A stretch of 64,000 nucleotides of DNA. It comes from Roseburia sp. 1XD42-69. GTDB lineage: Bacteria > Bacillota > Clostridia > Lachnospirales > Lachnospiraceae. The notes beneath the pieces were generated by a model, which was not told the DNA's origin, did not search any database, and saw only the letters and a program-made list of their open reading frames with translations. Made by a program: the position numbers and the translations under genes. Every line of letters begins with the position of its first letter. Positions within the stretch are counted from its first letter, which is position 1. The stretch is from positions 1 to 64,000 of the forward strand of contig NZ_RAZG01000011.1 of the NCBI RefSeq assembly GCF_003612565.1. Direction: 5' to 3'. This document shows positions 32,931 through 43,000 of this stretch, piece after piece.

Positions 32931-33074
32931 TGCCCACACAGTGTGGCATATGTGTGCCCCGTGGGTGCCTCCTTATTTTCTGCCCACGCAGTGCGACATA
33001 CATGTGCTCTGTGGATACTCCTTAACATTGCCCACAAAGCATTGCATATTCCCCTGCGGGTACTCTTCATTTCG
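32931..33074 (-). repeat. Three imperfect 46-50 bp tandem repeats between rpsG and fusA
   Basis: Units begin with TGCCCAC at 32931, 32981 and 33029, each continuing through a GTGTG-like palindromic part and (in the first two) CCTCCTTA or TCCTTA, which on the minus strand is ribosome-site-like. They are part of the rpsG-fusA transcript. A 68-residue reading frame crosses them but has repeat-derived composition and is not credible as a gene. Confidence 0.65.
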
Positions 33075-33099
33075 TCAAATTGCACAAGCACTAGAAATC

Positions 33100-33609
<510 letters not shown>

Positions 33610-33730
33610 TTAATTCAACGGTACTCACATGTCTCTCTAATGTGTTCGTGCAGTATTTATTTCTTCAAAGTGAAATATAATCCCAACACTAACCTTTAGA
33701 TTTGTCTGTGATACTATTGGCTGCTAGTTC

Positions 33731-34153
33731 CTATTTTTTAGCTTCTTTTGGTCTCTTTGCGCCATATTTGGAACGAGCCTGTTTTCTGTTAGCAACTCCG
33801 GCTGTATCAAGAGTACCCCTGATTACGTGGTATCTTGTACCTGGCAGGTCTTTTACCCTTCCGCCACGGATAAGAACAACGCTGTGCTCCTGTAAGTTAT
33901 GTCCCTCTCCTGGGATATAGCTTGTCACTTCGATTCCGTTAGACAGACGTACTCTGGCAATTTTACGAAGCGCTGAGTTCGGCTTTTTCGGAGTAGCTGT
34001 CTTAACTGCTGTACACACGCCTCTCTTCTGAGGTGCCGCAGTGTCGATAGATTTCTTCTTCAGGGAATTGTATCCTTTCTGAAGCGCAGGTGCTGTAGAC
34101 TTCTTAACAGATGTCTGACGTCCTTTTCTGACTAATTGGTTAAATGTTGGCAT
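33731..34153 (-). CDS. rpsL: Ribosomal protein S12
   Basis: 140 residues from ATG 34153 ([12 protein letters not shown]) after AGGAGGTGAAACTA. Contains [11 protein letters not shown] and P-G-E-G-H-N-L, the accuracy-centre loops; the streptomycin-site lysines look wild type. First gene of the operon. Confidence 0.98.
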   Translation of the reverse strand: MPTFNQLVRKGRQTSVKKSTAPALQKGYNSLKKKSIDTAAPQKRGVCTAVKTATPKKPNSALRKIARVRLSNGIEVTSYIPGEGHNLQEHSVVLIRGGRVKDLPGTRYHVIRGTLDTAGVANRKQARSKYGAKRPKEAKK

Positions 34154-34213
34154 TAGTTTCACCTCCTGGGATCTATTTTATACTTTGCATGTGCCTTTTA
34201 CGCACACTTAAAT

Positions 34214-34242
34214 AGTATAAATACAAAAAACGGCTTTGTCAA
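34214..34242 (-). promoter_or_regulatory. rpsL operon promoter, -35 box inside a hairpin
   Basis: TTGACA (34237-34242), 17-bp spacer, TATACT (34214-34219). The -35 box lies in an inverted repeat CGGCTT...AAGCCG flanked by A and T runs that would itself look like a bidirectional terminator. Confidence 0.75.
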
Positions 34243-34372
34243 GCCGCTTTTTTCATAAATTTTATGCGTCTCAATTATATTAGGATACAATTTCCCCCAC
34301 CTTGCATAAGCTGCAAAAAATAGTTATACTATTAAAATAAGAAAAACACGAATGCCAGGGGAGGAAACCGCT

Positions 34373-35572
34373 ATGTTTGGAAATGTTGCAATCGGCCTGC
34401 AAAGCTTTGAAAAAATCCGCACACGAAAAGCCTTTTATGCGGACAAAACAAATTTCATAAAAGAATGGTGGGAAAGCAACGATGATGCAACATTAATTAC
34501 CCGTCCCAGGCGTTTTGGGAAAACTTTAAACTTGAGCATGACAGAATGTTTCTTCTCAAATAAGTATGCCGGCAGAGCAGATTTGTTCCAGGGCTGTGCC
34601 ATATGGGAAAAAGAAAGCTATCGGCAGTTACAGGGCACATATCCTGTAATATTTATAAGTTTTGCAAAAGTAAAAGCCACCAATTATAAAGATATGACCT
34701 ATTCTATTACTAAGATATTTTCTGATATTTACGGGCAAAACCGCTTTTTAATAGAAGGTGAACTTCTCAGTGAAAACGAAAAAAACTATTTTAATGGCAT
34801 TGTTCCGGGGATGAAAAGTTCCATAGCTGCAGACGCCATCCATACATTGACAAATTTTTTAAGCAGATTTTACGGCAAAAATGTAATTATTTTACTTGAT
34901 GAATACGACACCCCCATGCAGGAGGCTTGGCTTTCCGGCTACTGGGACGAAACTGCCATCTGGAGCCTGCCCCTTGCCACCGGATATCCCAAAGTGGAAC
35001 ATCTGGAACGGAAAGGTCGGCTGTTAAATAAAATTTATACTCTAAAACTTACAAACCTTGAAGTTGAAAGTATGTTTACCAAAATGATCCGGGGCTGGTT
35101 TAAAAATACCGCCGAGGCATACAACGGATTTATTCAGGCGCTTCTAACGGATGATGTGGATGCTATGAATGCGTTTATGAATAGAATTGCCCTGAAAAGC
35201 TTTTCCTCTTTTGACACTGCAAAAAATGCATCCTGTGAAGATGCCCCGGAACGTTTTTATCACGGCTTTGTTTTAGGACTTATGGTCGGCCTTGAAGAAC
35301 GCTTTGCCATTACATCCAACAGGGAAAGCGGCTTTGGACGATATGATGTAATGCTCAGCCCGGTGAACAAAAAGAAAGACAAGGCATACATTATTGAATT
35401 TAAAGTTTTCAATCCCAAAAAGGAAAAGAATCTGGAAGAGACCGTTGCAAACGCCCTTGCTCAGATAGAGGATAAGAAATATGAGACGGAATTAACATCA
35501 AAGAGCATCCCACGGGAAAATATCAGAAAATATGGGTTTGCTTTTGCGGGGAAAAAGTGTCTGATTGGATAA
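34373..35572 (+). CDS. AAA-ATPase-like / PD-(D/E)XK nuclease protein with internal deletion
   Basis: 399 residues from ATG 34373 after GGGGAGGAAACCGCT. N-terminal AAA-ATPase-like domain (R-P-R-R-F-G-K-T near 46-53, L-L-D-E-Y-D-T-P-M-Q-E-A near 178-189) and a C-terminal DUF1703-type nuclease (G-F-G-R-Y-D-V near 323-329, Y-I-I-E-F-K-V near 345). Relatives of this large Clostridia family are usually 500-580 residues; here the text runs from G-Y-W-D-E straight to A-I-W-S-L-P-L-A-T-G-Y, skipping about 140 residues that usually hold the end of the ATPase and the linker. In frame, so possibly still made. Function of the family is unknown. Confidence 0.8.
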   Translation: MFGNVAIGLQSFEKIRTRKAFYADKTNFIKEWWESNDDATLITRPRRFGKTLNLSMTECFFSNKYAGRADLFQGCAIWEKESYRQLQGTYPVIFISFAKVKATNYKDMTYSITKIFSDIYGQNRFLIEGELLSENEKNYFNGIVPGMKSSIAADAIHTLTNFLSRFYGKNVIILLDEYDTPMQEAWLSGYWDETAIWSLPLATGYPKVEHLERKGRLLNKIYTLKLTNLEVESMFTKMIRGWFKNTAEAYNGFIQALLTDDVDAMNAFMNRIALKSFSSFDTAKNASCEDAPERFYHGFVLGLMVGLEERFAITSNRESGFGRYDVMLSPVNKKKDKAYIIEFKVFNPKKEKNLEETVANALAQIEDKKYETELTSKSIPRENIRKYGFAFAGKKCLIG

Positions 35573-35620
35573 GAATCATTGATTTTTGCATGGCCTTTTC
35601 TTTAGTTACGAAAACAAATA

Positions 35621-35652
35621 CCTGGGCTGAAAGGCCCAGGCTTTTGTTTTTC
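35621..35652 (+). terminator. Bidirectional terminator
   Basis: CCTGGGC-TGAAAG-GCCCAGG followed by CTTTTGTTTTT on the plus strand; the minus side is also T-rich. Serves the convergent genes ending at 35572 and 35668. Confidence 0.8.
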
Positions 35653-35667
35653 AATCTTAACTTTTTA

Positions 35668-38100
35668 CTATGAAACAAAATGTTCCAAACAATTTAATCT
35701 TGTCCCCTGTTCCACATCAAATCCGTTCACACTGTCAACAACTAAGGCGCCGTTATAGCGAAGCACCATCCAGGCTCCATTTTCAGCTTCACAAATTACA
35801 AAAATCTCCTTATCCGATTTTCCCAAAAGATAAATCGTCCCTTTGTCATCCCCGCATGTCCAATTTGCAATTTCCTGATATGCCTGGCCATATTCCCAAT
35901 CCGAATAAACACTGATGCTGATGTCCCTCTTTCCATCATTCCACCGTCCCGAAAGATTTGATACATCCTCCCAGTTTGCAGATGTACTAAGCTGAGAAAC
36001 TCCGTTGGTATCGTGTTCCTTCGCCATCCAGTCCATGACAAATAAAAACTGGTCATAACTGAGCAATCCTTCATACCACATATCATTTGGCGCATCCCAT
36101 CTTGTAGGAAGCGTTATTTCATTCTTGCATAAACTGGGGGACGCATACATCGTTGTCCCGTCATCCACACAGCTTGCAAGCATTTCACTGTAACTTCCAC
36201 TTCGCAGCATATCCCCGCTTTCTTCCTGTATCATCACCGGACAGGGGGAATACTCCAGGTATCCCTGAAACAAAATGGGAAAATCTAATGATGATGTGCC
36301 TGCAGCCGACTTTCCGTCGGTTTGTGGCGTAAGGACTATTCCACTTTCTCCTCCAGTCGTTTTCTTCGTTTCCGTTTCATCATATTCACAAATATATCCT
36401 GTTTTCCCGGGGTAATATATGGAAATATCCTCTGGCACATCATTCATCACCCACGCATTCTGATAATAAACCAGACTCATGTACTGTTCCGTATCACCAT
36501 CAGAACTGTAACTGGGCTCATTTTTCATCCAAAGGCCCGCTGCCCAGGAATCTTTCCCCGGATTCAGGCTGTCGCCTTCAAATTCATTCTGGCTGTTTAT
36601 CCAGTAGTAGTCTCTCCCAGCCCTACTCCGTCTGCCTCCCAGATAAAAATGAACATCCTGCATTGCCGCCCCATTAATCTGCTGGATAATATGCTGGTAT
36701 TCTTCAAAGGAATTAATCTGTACCAGATAACCCCCTCTGCTGATACAGTCGTTGTAAGCCTGCGTCCATGTCATATCATTCAGGAGCAGTTCATAACGGT
36801 GTATCTGGCTGTCGTTTTTTTCTTTCTGCGACGTTTCTTTCTCTGTTTCCTTGTCAGGCGTTCCCCTGCCTGCTCCTTCTGGTTCCTGTTCGTTAATACC
36901 ATCCGGTAAATCTTCTTCCAGTTCTAATGTATTGGTATCCGCACCAGAACCATAATCATTAAATATCTTTGTCAGAAGTATAGCCTGTACCAGTTCCGGC
37001 TGAATCTCGTCATTCAGGGACATGGTATAAAGTTCCCCTTTTCCCTCGTCATAGGATACCAAAAACTGGGCTTTCACTTCTGCGGTTTCATCCTCATACA
37101 TACAGTTTCCGCTAAATTCCACCACATCCTGATTCTCTTCCGATTTGAAATATTCCCATTTACAGTCTCCAAAGAAGTCATCAAACGCATCCCCATAAGA
37201 AATATCCGGATATGCTTCCGGACAAGCCTCTTTTACAAAACGGACGTATTTCTGTCCGCCAAATACGCCTTGCCACCACAAGCCATACCAGACAAGAAAA
37301 ATGCCAAATATAACGGCCAGAATCCCTAAAATGCTTTTGAAAACAGACAGCATGGAATTTATTCTCTCATTTTCAAATGCATTTATTGGTGCTTCCGGTT
37401 CAAGAAACTTCAAAAGATTGCCTGCAATGGTTTCCTGTTCCAGAACAGTTTTGTAATTACTTTTCTTAGCATTCAAAACCGGAATCTTATTATCAATTGT
37501 AATTACATATGCAGACTTTCTGCCTTTGATACAAATATTTCTGTTCTCATCCTGGTAGACACTTTTTATGGCAGAAGAATGTAACTGGTTAAAAATCTGC
37601 ATAAACGCCTGCTCATCATTTACCCGTATTAAATTTAAATATCTATCAGCTTTCACCGACTTTTTCATTAATGCAAAAGGCATGATTACTTCAAATAATG
37701 TATAGAATATTCCACATGCGAAAAGTCCCAGGGCTGACATGGCTTCAAGCCACATCATTAACCCGTCTTTGCCCGACAGCATATCATCTATATGCATGAC
37801 AGTTCCTCTTACCATCAGAACTAAAACGGCAAGAAGCAGCAGCGCTCCGGTTACTTTCCATACCCACAGGCTTTTTTTCGCCTTTTGCGTATCCTTACTG
37901 ATATCATCAAAGTCTTTTTCTACCCATATAGCGGGCTGAGATTCTTCCATTTCTTGTGTATTTGTCTCTTTTACCTCTGTTTCTTCTACATCCCATTTTT
38001 GATATGTACTATTATTGTCTTCTTTTGATACGGGCTTTCCACATGTAGGACAAAAGAGTGTGCCCTCTTCCAGTTTACTGCCGCAATTTGTACAAAACAT
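35668..38100 (-). CDS. Zinc-ribbon membrane protein with extracellular C-type-lectin domain
   Basis: 810 residues from ATG 38100 (TGGAGGCAAAGT upstream). N-terminal zinc ribbon C-x2-C...C-x2-C at residues 3-21, then transmembrane segments near 85-105, 125-150 and 260-280, a region of unknown fold, a low-complexity E/K linker, and a C-type-lectin-like domain at about 440-600 (W-T-Q-A-Y-N-D-C...G-G-Y-L-V-Q-I-N-S...Y-L-G-G-R...W-I-N...Y-I-C-E-Y). The last 180 residues are unrecognised. The zinc ribbon should be inside and the lectin fold outside. It follows the J-domain gene by 19 bp. Confidence 0.75.
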   Translation of the reverse strand: MFCTNCGSKLEEGTLFCPTCGKPVSKEDNNSTYQKWDVEETEVKETNTQEMEESQPAIWVEKDFDDISKDTQKAKKSLWVWKVTGALLLLAVLVLMVRGTVMHIDDMLSGKDGLMMWLEAMSALGLFACGIFYTLFEVIMPFALMKKSVKADRYLNLIRVNDEQAFMQIFNQLHSSAIKSVYQDENRNICIKGRKSAYVITIDNKIPVLNAKKSNYKTVLEQETIAGNLLKFLEPEAPINAFENERINSMLSVFKSILGILAVIFGIFLVWYGLWWQGVFGGQKYVRFVKEACPEAYPDISYGDAFDDFFGDCKWEYFKSEENQDVVEFSGNCMYEDETAEVKAQFLVSYDEGKGELYTMSLNDEIQPELVQAILLTKIFNDYGSGADTNTLELEEDLPDGINEQEPEGAGRGTPDKETEKETSQKEKNDSQIHRYELLLNDMTWTQAYNDCISRGGYLVQINSFEEYQHIIQQINGAAMQDVHFYLGGRRSRAGRDYYWINSQNEFEGDSLNPGKDSWAAGLWMKNEPSYSSDGDTEQYMSLVYYQNAWVMNDVPEDISIYYPGKTGYICEYDETETKKTTGGESGIVLTPQTDGKSAAGTSSLDFPILFQGYLEYSPCPVMIQEESGDMLRSGSYSEMLASCVDDGTTMYASPSLCKNEITLPTRWDAPNDMWYEGLLSYDQFLFVMDWMAKEHDTNGVSQLSTSANWEDVSNLSGRWNDGKRDISISVYSDWEYGQAYQEIANWTCGDDKGTIYLLGKSDKEIFVICEAENGAWMVLRYNGALVVDSVNGFDVEQGTRLNCLEHFVS

Positions 38101-38119
38101 ACTTTGCCTCCATCCCTTT

Positions 38120-40378
38120 TTACTTATATCCCATCTCAGATTCATAATTTGAAATTAAATCAAGATTGGCTTTCTCATAATCGTTTAATACAGAATCATC
38201 AAATTCATCTGCCCCATACATTCCCTCATACCAGCTAAACTGCTCAAAGTATTCCTGCAACTCGTCATCCTGAAAAATTCTTCCATGCCTGGCATAAATC
38301 TCATTTCTGGCAATGCGGCATTCTTCCGCAGACAATTCCTGCAAATCAGTCTGATCCAGATAGACGCTGTCACTACCTGGCAAAATGTATTCTTCCCAGT
38401 AATCGTTCTCATTTTCTTCATCCTCATTTTCAAAAAAAACCAATTCATCATTGGTACTTTCGTCAAAAATCAACTGGTTTTTTTCAAAAACTTTCTGTAC
38501 TCCAGCTTCTTCAAATTTTTCACAAAGCATAGAATAGATTCCCATCTCTTCTAACTCTTCATATTCACTATTTATTTCTTCATTATCAAAATTTCCTTTC
38601 TTTCTCACCGTGCCATCTTCGTTATAAAGCGTACCCTTTCCATTCATTTTATCCCTTTTAAACTCTCCTTCATATTCAGGAATTCCCGCAAGCGCATAGT
38701 AAAGGGTTCCTTTCCCATGAAATTGGCCACTTTTAAATTCTCCCCGATACCACAATGTGCCATATCCCCCATAAAGCGCTCCCTTCCCGGAAAAATTATC
38801 TTTTTTATACTCTCCTTCATAAGAAATAATCGGCTCAATCACTGCATAATTTGTACGAACATAAAATGCATCTTCCAAATTTATTGCTTCATAACATTTT
38901 GCTATATATATCAACTCTGCAGCCTTATCTTTTTCGAATAAATTTTCAATTACCTGATTTTTTTCATCTTTGTTATAATACTGAAAATACTGTTCCTCAT
39001 ACTCAATCCAGCTATTCCCATATAGTTCCAAAATGTTATGTATGTCTGCACAATTGTACATGACACACTTGCCTGATTTTACGCCATTTTCATAACTCCC
39101 CATTTCAAAAACTATTGAAGCCGGAGAAGTCACAGAAAAAAGTACTCCTTTTCCATTCATCCGCCCTTCTTTAAATCCACCTGCATACAGCAATCTCATT
39201 CCTGTGTCCCGGATGCAAAAAAATGCGCCCTCTCCATCCGGCTTATTGTCTTTCACATCCCCCAAATAGTAGACAATCGTTGTAATATCCTCAACCTCTA
39301 AATCATCCTTTGCTTTAGATGATACCTCATAATATTGTCCTTTAGAAAAAAATATTTTTTTATCTTTTTTTAATTCCATCCGTCGAAAATCGGAATCTGC
39401 CAAAACGTTTTTTCCCTCTGATGACGCTACTTTTTTACGCAAACGTTTGGAAACTCCTGCTTCCTTTAAAACATCATCCAACATTCGGATTTCCGCCTTC
39501 TGACCCGATTTTGCCGTATCATAAAACTCATTGATTCCACTGACAAAGGATTTTACGCCTTCCATATAGTACGGATTTTCGTTGTAGGCATATTTTTTCA
39601 ATGAATTCTCTATTGCCTCTACATTATGAGAAAGAATAGTTTCAGTTGCATTCTCCCTTTGTGCACTTTTATCCAATTCAACGTTTTCTTTAACTTTATT
39701 TGCATCAATATTTTCTAATGGTTGGGATGTATCCTCATCTTCCGTTTCTTCCTTTTGCTCCGTCACATCAATAAAATTTTCTGTTTCTGCTGCTTCTGTA
39801 GCCAACTCTGATTTTTCCGATTTTGTATCAGCAGAGGATATTTGTGATGTATTATTATCTGCACCTGAAGGCATCGAACCCAAAATAAACAGAGCAATTG
39901 TAGCAAACAATGTAATCCATGTGTTACGAATTTTCTTTTTTCTGTTTACAATATCTTTGTTTTTACACAAAAAACTGCATCTCATGATAAATAAGACAAT
40001 GCCAGGTATTGTACACAAAAACAACCCAAATAAAATTGCGGGAACGGATAGATACCATTTCAATTTCTCTTGTTCCCCATTTGCTTTATTCATATTCTGC
40101 ATTTCTCTTACATTTTGTGTTTCATCATTTTTTTGCATTTTCTGTTCTTCTTTTTTTGCTTCTCTATTGCTAACGCCATCCTTGATTCCCTTATCATACT
40201 CTCTGCGACGTACCGGATCTGACAATATTTCAAATGCCACATTAATTTCCTGCATTTTTTCCAAATCTCCTGATTCCGCATTATCTGGATGATATTTTGC
40301 AACTTGAACCTTATAGGCAGCCTTAATCACTTCACTCGAAGCATTCTCTGCAATTTCCAATAATTCATAATAAGTCAT
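38120..40378 (-). CDS. J-domain membrane protein with MORN repeats and YARHG domain
   Basis: 752 residues from ATG 40378 (GGGAGAATGTT). J-domain at about 1-65 with the H-P-D motif (K-Y-H-P-D-N), two membrane segments near 120-180, a charged S/T/E-rich linker, then MORN-type repeats (G-E-G-A-F-F, G-M-N-G-K-G-V-L-F, F-S-G-K-G-A-L-Y, F-H-G-K-G-T-L-Y, M-N-G-K-G-T-L-Y) at about 400-620 and a YARHG domain near 685-735 (A-R-N-E-I-Y-A-R-H-G-R-I-F). The J-domain would recruit DnaK; the outer part may contact the wall. Function not known. Confidence 0.8.
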   Translation of the reverse strand: MTYYELLEIAENASSEVIKAAYKVQVAKYHPDNAESGDLEKMQEINVAFEILSDPVRRREYDKGIKDGVSNREAKKEEQKMQKNDETQNVREMQNMNKANGEQEKLKWYLSVPAILFGLFLCTIPGIVLFIMRCSFLCKNKDIVNRKKKIRNTWITLFATIALFILGSMPSGADNNTSQISSADTKSEKSELATEAAETENFIDVTEQKEETEDEDTSQPLENIDANKVKENVELDKSAQRENATETILSHNVEAIENSLKKYAYNENPYYMEGVKSFVSGINEFYDTAKSGQKAEIRMLDDVLKEAGVSKRLRKKVASSEGKNVLADSDFRRMELKKDKKIFFSKGQYYEVSSKAKDDLEVEDITTIVYYLGDVKDNKPDGEGAFFCIRDTGMRLLYAGGFKEGRMNGKGVLFSVTSPASIVFEMGSYENGVKSGKCVMYNCADIHNILELYGNSWIEYEEQYFQYYNKDEKNQVIENLFEKDKAAELIYIAKCYEAINLEDAFYVRTNYAVIEPIISYEGEYKKDNFSGKGALYGGYGTLWYRGEFKSGQFHGKGTLYYALAGIPEYEGEFKRDKMNGKGTLYNEDGTVRKKGNFDNEEINSEYEELEEMGIYSMLCEKFEEAGVQKVFEKNQLIFDESTNDELVFFENEDEENENDYWEEYILPGSDSVYLDQTDLQELSAEECRIARNEIYARHGRIFQDDELQEYFEQFSWYEGMYGADEFDDSVLNDYEKANLDLISNYESEMGYK

Positions 40379-40485
40379 AACATTCTCCCAAGATTTTACC
40401 TGCTTAGAATTTTCTAAAATAAAAACTGACAGAAAATACGACAAACATTTTCCATCAGTTTTTTAGAAATCTTAAACTTGATGTT

Positions 40486-40644
40486 CTATCCTATAATTGC
40501 ACCTATAATAACAGCCGCAATTGCAAAACAAATAAACCATTCTGTCAGTACCGCAACAAAGCCAAAATACATCACAGGAACAATTTTATGATACAATCTA
40601 TTAATCACTATTGTCACCACTACTAATAATATTAATAAAAACAT
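40486..40644 (-). CDS. Very small membrane protein (52 residues)
   Basis: A short frame M-F-L-L-I-L-L-V-V-V-T-I-V-I-N-R... with two hydrophobic segments and a glycine-rich end (I-I-G-A-I-I-G). ATG 40644 is preceded by TTAGGAGGGAATT, one of the best ribosome sites here, and it sits tightly after the BspA-like gene (9 bp). Product function unknown; the strong site and context make it a likely real gene. Confidence 0.7.
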   Translation of the reverse strand: MFLLILLVVVTIVINRLYHKIVPVMYFGFVAVLTEWFICFAIAAVIIGAIIG

Positions 40645-40653
40645 AATTCCCTC

Positions 40654-42408
40654 CTAACCTTTTTTGATTTTGACAGTACTTTTCTGTCCTTTGTTTCTAA
40701 ACAGTTTTTTATATTTTGACAGTTTAGACGAAGGAACTTTTATCACTGCCTTTGCATGTATATTTTTCAATGCATTCTTTCCAACTTTGTTCAGTTTCTT
40801 AGTCTGAATAGTAATTGTTTTTAACTTTTTGCTATTATAAAACGCTTCATTTCCAATTGTTTTCACATTTGTTCCCACAGTAATTTTGTTCATTTTTTTC
40901 AGATTTGCAAAAGTTCTTTTTCCAATTTCTGTAACTTTATAGGAATAACCGTCAATCTTGACTGTATTGGGGACTTTATAAACAGACTGGTTTTTATTAC
41001 TCACCCCATAAACAGCTACTGTTCCCCCTCCATAGGAATCCGATGTGACTTTATATTTCAGTTTATTTATGGTCTTTTTCTCTCCCGCAAAATGGGACTC
41101 TGTCAATATCACCGTACAGGACTGTGTCAGATTACTACCGTCATTTGTCCGACATGTAATAATTGCCGTTCCAGCCTTATAAGGTGTCAGCTTACAGGTT
41201 GCTGGCTCTACGGAAATTACTGCTGGGTTACTGCTTGTGAAAGTAACGCTGCAATTATCCGCATCTTTTGGAAAAACAGTTGCAGTTATCTTACAGCCAT
41301 CATACTCATCGTCCCAAGAATTTTCTTCCAACTCTGCAATATCCCACGTTTTGGATTGCTTGTCCAGTTCCAGCCGCGTTACATAAGCAGGCAGAACACT
41401 AACCTGACAGAATGCCTGTATTCCACTGCCGTCGTTTGCTGTTGCCGATATCATTGCAGTTCCACCCATTAAGGCAGTGACAAGTCCTTCTTCCGACACA
41501 ATGGCTACAGACGGATTAGAACTGGTATATGTAACAGTTTTATCAACTGCCAAATCCGGTGAAACTGATGCTGTGAGCAATACCTGTCCGCCTTTATTTA
41601 ACGTTAAATTGTTCTCATTCAAGGTAATACTTGAAACCCTGGTATTAGAAACAAGAAAAGAAGCAATTACCTTTGAAGTACTTCCATATTCCGGATTCGC
41701 AGATACATATAAATGATATGTCATCCCCTGCTCCAAATAATATAGATTACTGTTTAAATTGTTATCATCAAATAATTCCTGAACATCTGTCCCGTCTTTA
41801 TATGTAAGCCGATATTTTGCTGTTCCATTTATACAATCTGTAATTATTCTATATTTTCCCGTATTGGGCGCTACAAATTTATTGGCACTTCCATTATAAA
41901 TATAATACGAATCTGTATAATATTTATTTAACTCAATCATCCTCTTATTTCCAGATACATCTTTTGTTTCACATATAAACCTAAATGTGCAAACATCTGT
42001 TTTTTCTGAATTAATAAAAAAATAGTAATCATTATTTCCCCCAATGTGAAAATCCCAAAAAAATGTCTGTTGGCCCAATTTCACCTGATTTTCATTAGAA
42101 CCATAACCGTGTCCTTGCAATTCCTTATCTAAAACTTTAATAGAACCATTTATTTCATAATATCCTTCAATTTGAGTATACTTATCAAATCCAGCTCCAA
42201 TACACACTGTATTCGCGGGTACATGAAGCTTCACCCATCCTTCTGCCGTAGTAGTTGTATATTCTTTTTCCAATTCCACATCTACAGCCAAAGACCAACG
42301 CTCTCCTCCTGTAACAGTTTCCCCTGCCTTTACAATCTTGGGAAAAAACAGACACACTATAACACAAATAGCCATTACTCCCAGTTCTTTCATTATTCGT
42401 TTTAACAT
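40654..42408 (-). CDS. Secreted surface protein with Big_2 Ig-like and BspA-like leucine-rich repeat
   Basis: 584 residues. Signal peptide (about 1-28, ending V-K-A), an N-terminal beta-rich part, two bacterial Ig-like (Big_2) domains at about 255-345 and 350-435 (L-N-K-G-G-Q-V-L-L-T-A-S-V-S-P; V-T-Y-T-S-S-N-P-S-V-A), and a BspA-like LRR_5 part at about 490-555 (I-G-K-R-T-F-A-N-L-K-K-M-N-K-I-T-V). No LPXTG or SLH anchor seen. Likely adhesin-like. First of a four-gene run with 40644, 40378 and 38100. Confidence 0.8.
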   Translation of the reverse strand: MLKRIMKELGVMAICVIVCLFFPKIVKAGETVTGGERWSLAVDVELEKEYTTTTAEGWVKLHVPANTVCIGAGFDKYTQIEGYYEINGSIKVLDKELQGHGYGSNENQVKLGQQTFFWDFHIGGNNDYYFFINSEKTDVCTFRFICETKDVSGNKRMIELNKYYTDSYYIYNGSANKFVAPNTGKYRIITDCINGTAKYRLTYKDGTDVQELFDDNNLNSNLYYLEQGMTYHLYVSANPEYGSTSKVIASFLVSNTRVSSITLNENNLTLNKGGQVLLTASVSPDLAVDKTVTYTSSNPSVAIVSEEGLVTALMGGTAMISATANDGSGIQAFCQVSVLPAYVTRLELDKQSKTWDIAELEENSWDDEYDGCKITATVFPKDADNCSVTFTSSNPAVISVEPATCKLTPYKAGTAIITCRTNDGSNLTQSCTVILTESHFAGEKKTINKLKYKVTSDSYGGGTVAVYGVSNKNQSVYKVPNTVKIDGYSYKVTEIGKRTFANLKKMNKITVGTNVKTIGNEAFYNSKKLKTITIQTKKLNKVGKNALKNIHAKAVIKVPSSKLSKYKKLFRNKGQKSTVKIKKG

Positions 42409-42577
42409 TCCCTAACTCCTCCTTGAATTATTTATTCTTCCCAAATTCTTTAAATCATTATAACTTATTCTTTGTTTATTTACAACTAAAAGTTATTATT
42501 ATTACACCCTTTAGTTAGTTAATAATTTTCCTCAAATTGTTTAAAATAAAAACATCAACGGGAAAGGCAGGTTCCAT

Positions 42578-42907
42578 ATGGACAGAAAAGCACTAGGAAA
42601 AAGAATCCGCACAGAGCGTTCCAAAAGGAATCTCACCCAGGAGCAACTGGCAGAAGCTGTGGGTGTTTCCACCACATATATTGGCTTTGTAGAACGGGGA
42701 GAACGGACTGTCACTCTGGAAAAGTTAATTGACATAGCAAATGTCCTTCACGTCTCTATTGACTTTCTTATTGAGGATTCCATAAACGCCCCTCCCAACA
42801 CTGATTTTTTACTCCTTGAAACCTTCTGGATGAAGGCTTCCCCAAAAGAACAGTCCATGATTCTTGACCTGATAAGCACTCTATTGCGCCATTCACAAAA
42901 CAACTAA
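42578..42907 (+). CDS. XRE-family regulator
   Basis: 109 residues. HTH at about 8-62 (L-T-Q-E-Q-L-A-E-A-V-G-V-S-T-T-Y-I-G-F-V-E-R-G-E-R) with a short helical tail. Divergent from the BspA-like operon with a 170-bp gap, so a candidate regulator of it. ATG 42578 is preceded by GGGAAAGGCAGGTTCCAT, a moderate site. Confidence 0.8.
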   Translation: MDRKALGKRIRTERSKRNLTQEQLAEAVGVSTTYIGFVERGERTVTLEKLIDIANVLHVSIDFLIEDSINAPPNTDFLLLETFWMKASPKEQSMILDLISTLLRHSQNN

Positions 42908-42938
42908 GGCTTACCGAATCCACTCCGATAAGCCTTAG
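42904..42938 (+). terminator. Hairpin at the end of the XRE gene
   Basis: CTAAGGCTTA/TAAGCCTTAG overlapping the stop codon region; followed by only moderately T-rich DNA. Lies between convergent genes. Confidence 0.55.
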
Positions 42939-43000
42939 TATATACAATTCTTTATTCTTTTTGGTATGCTGCCAGCATACATAATTACAAATTTTTCCAA

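Noticed and set aside
32885-33091. 68-residue minus-strand reading frame between rpsG and fusA
   Set aside because: It spans the tandem repeats, has repeat-derived sequence and overlaps the fusA start out of frame.
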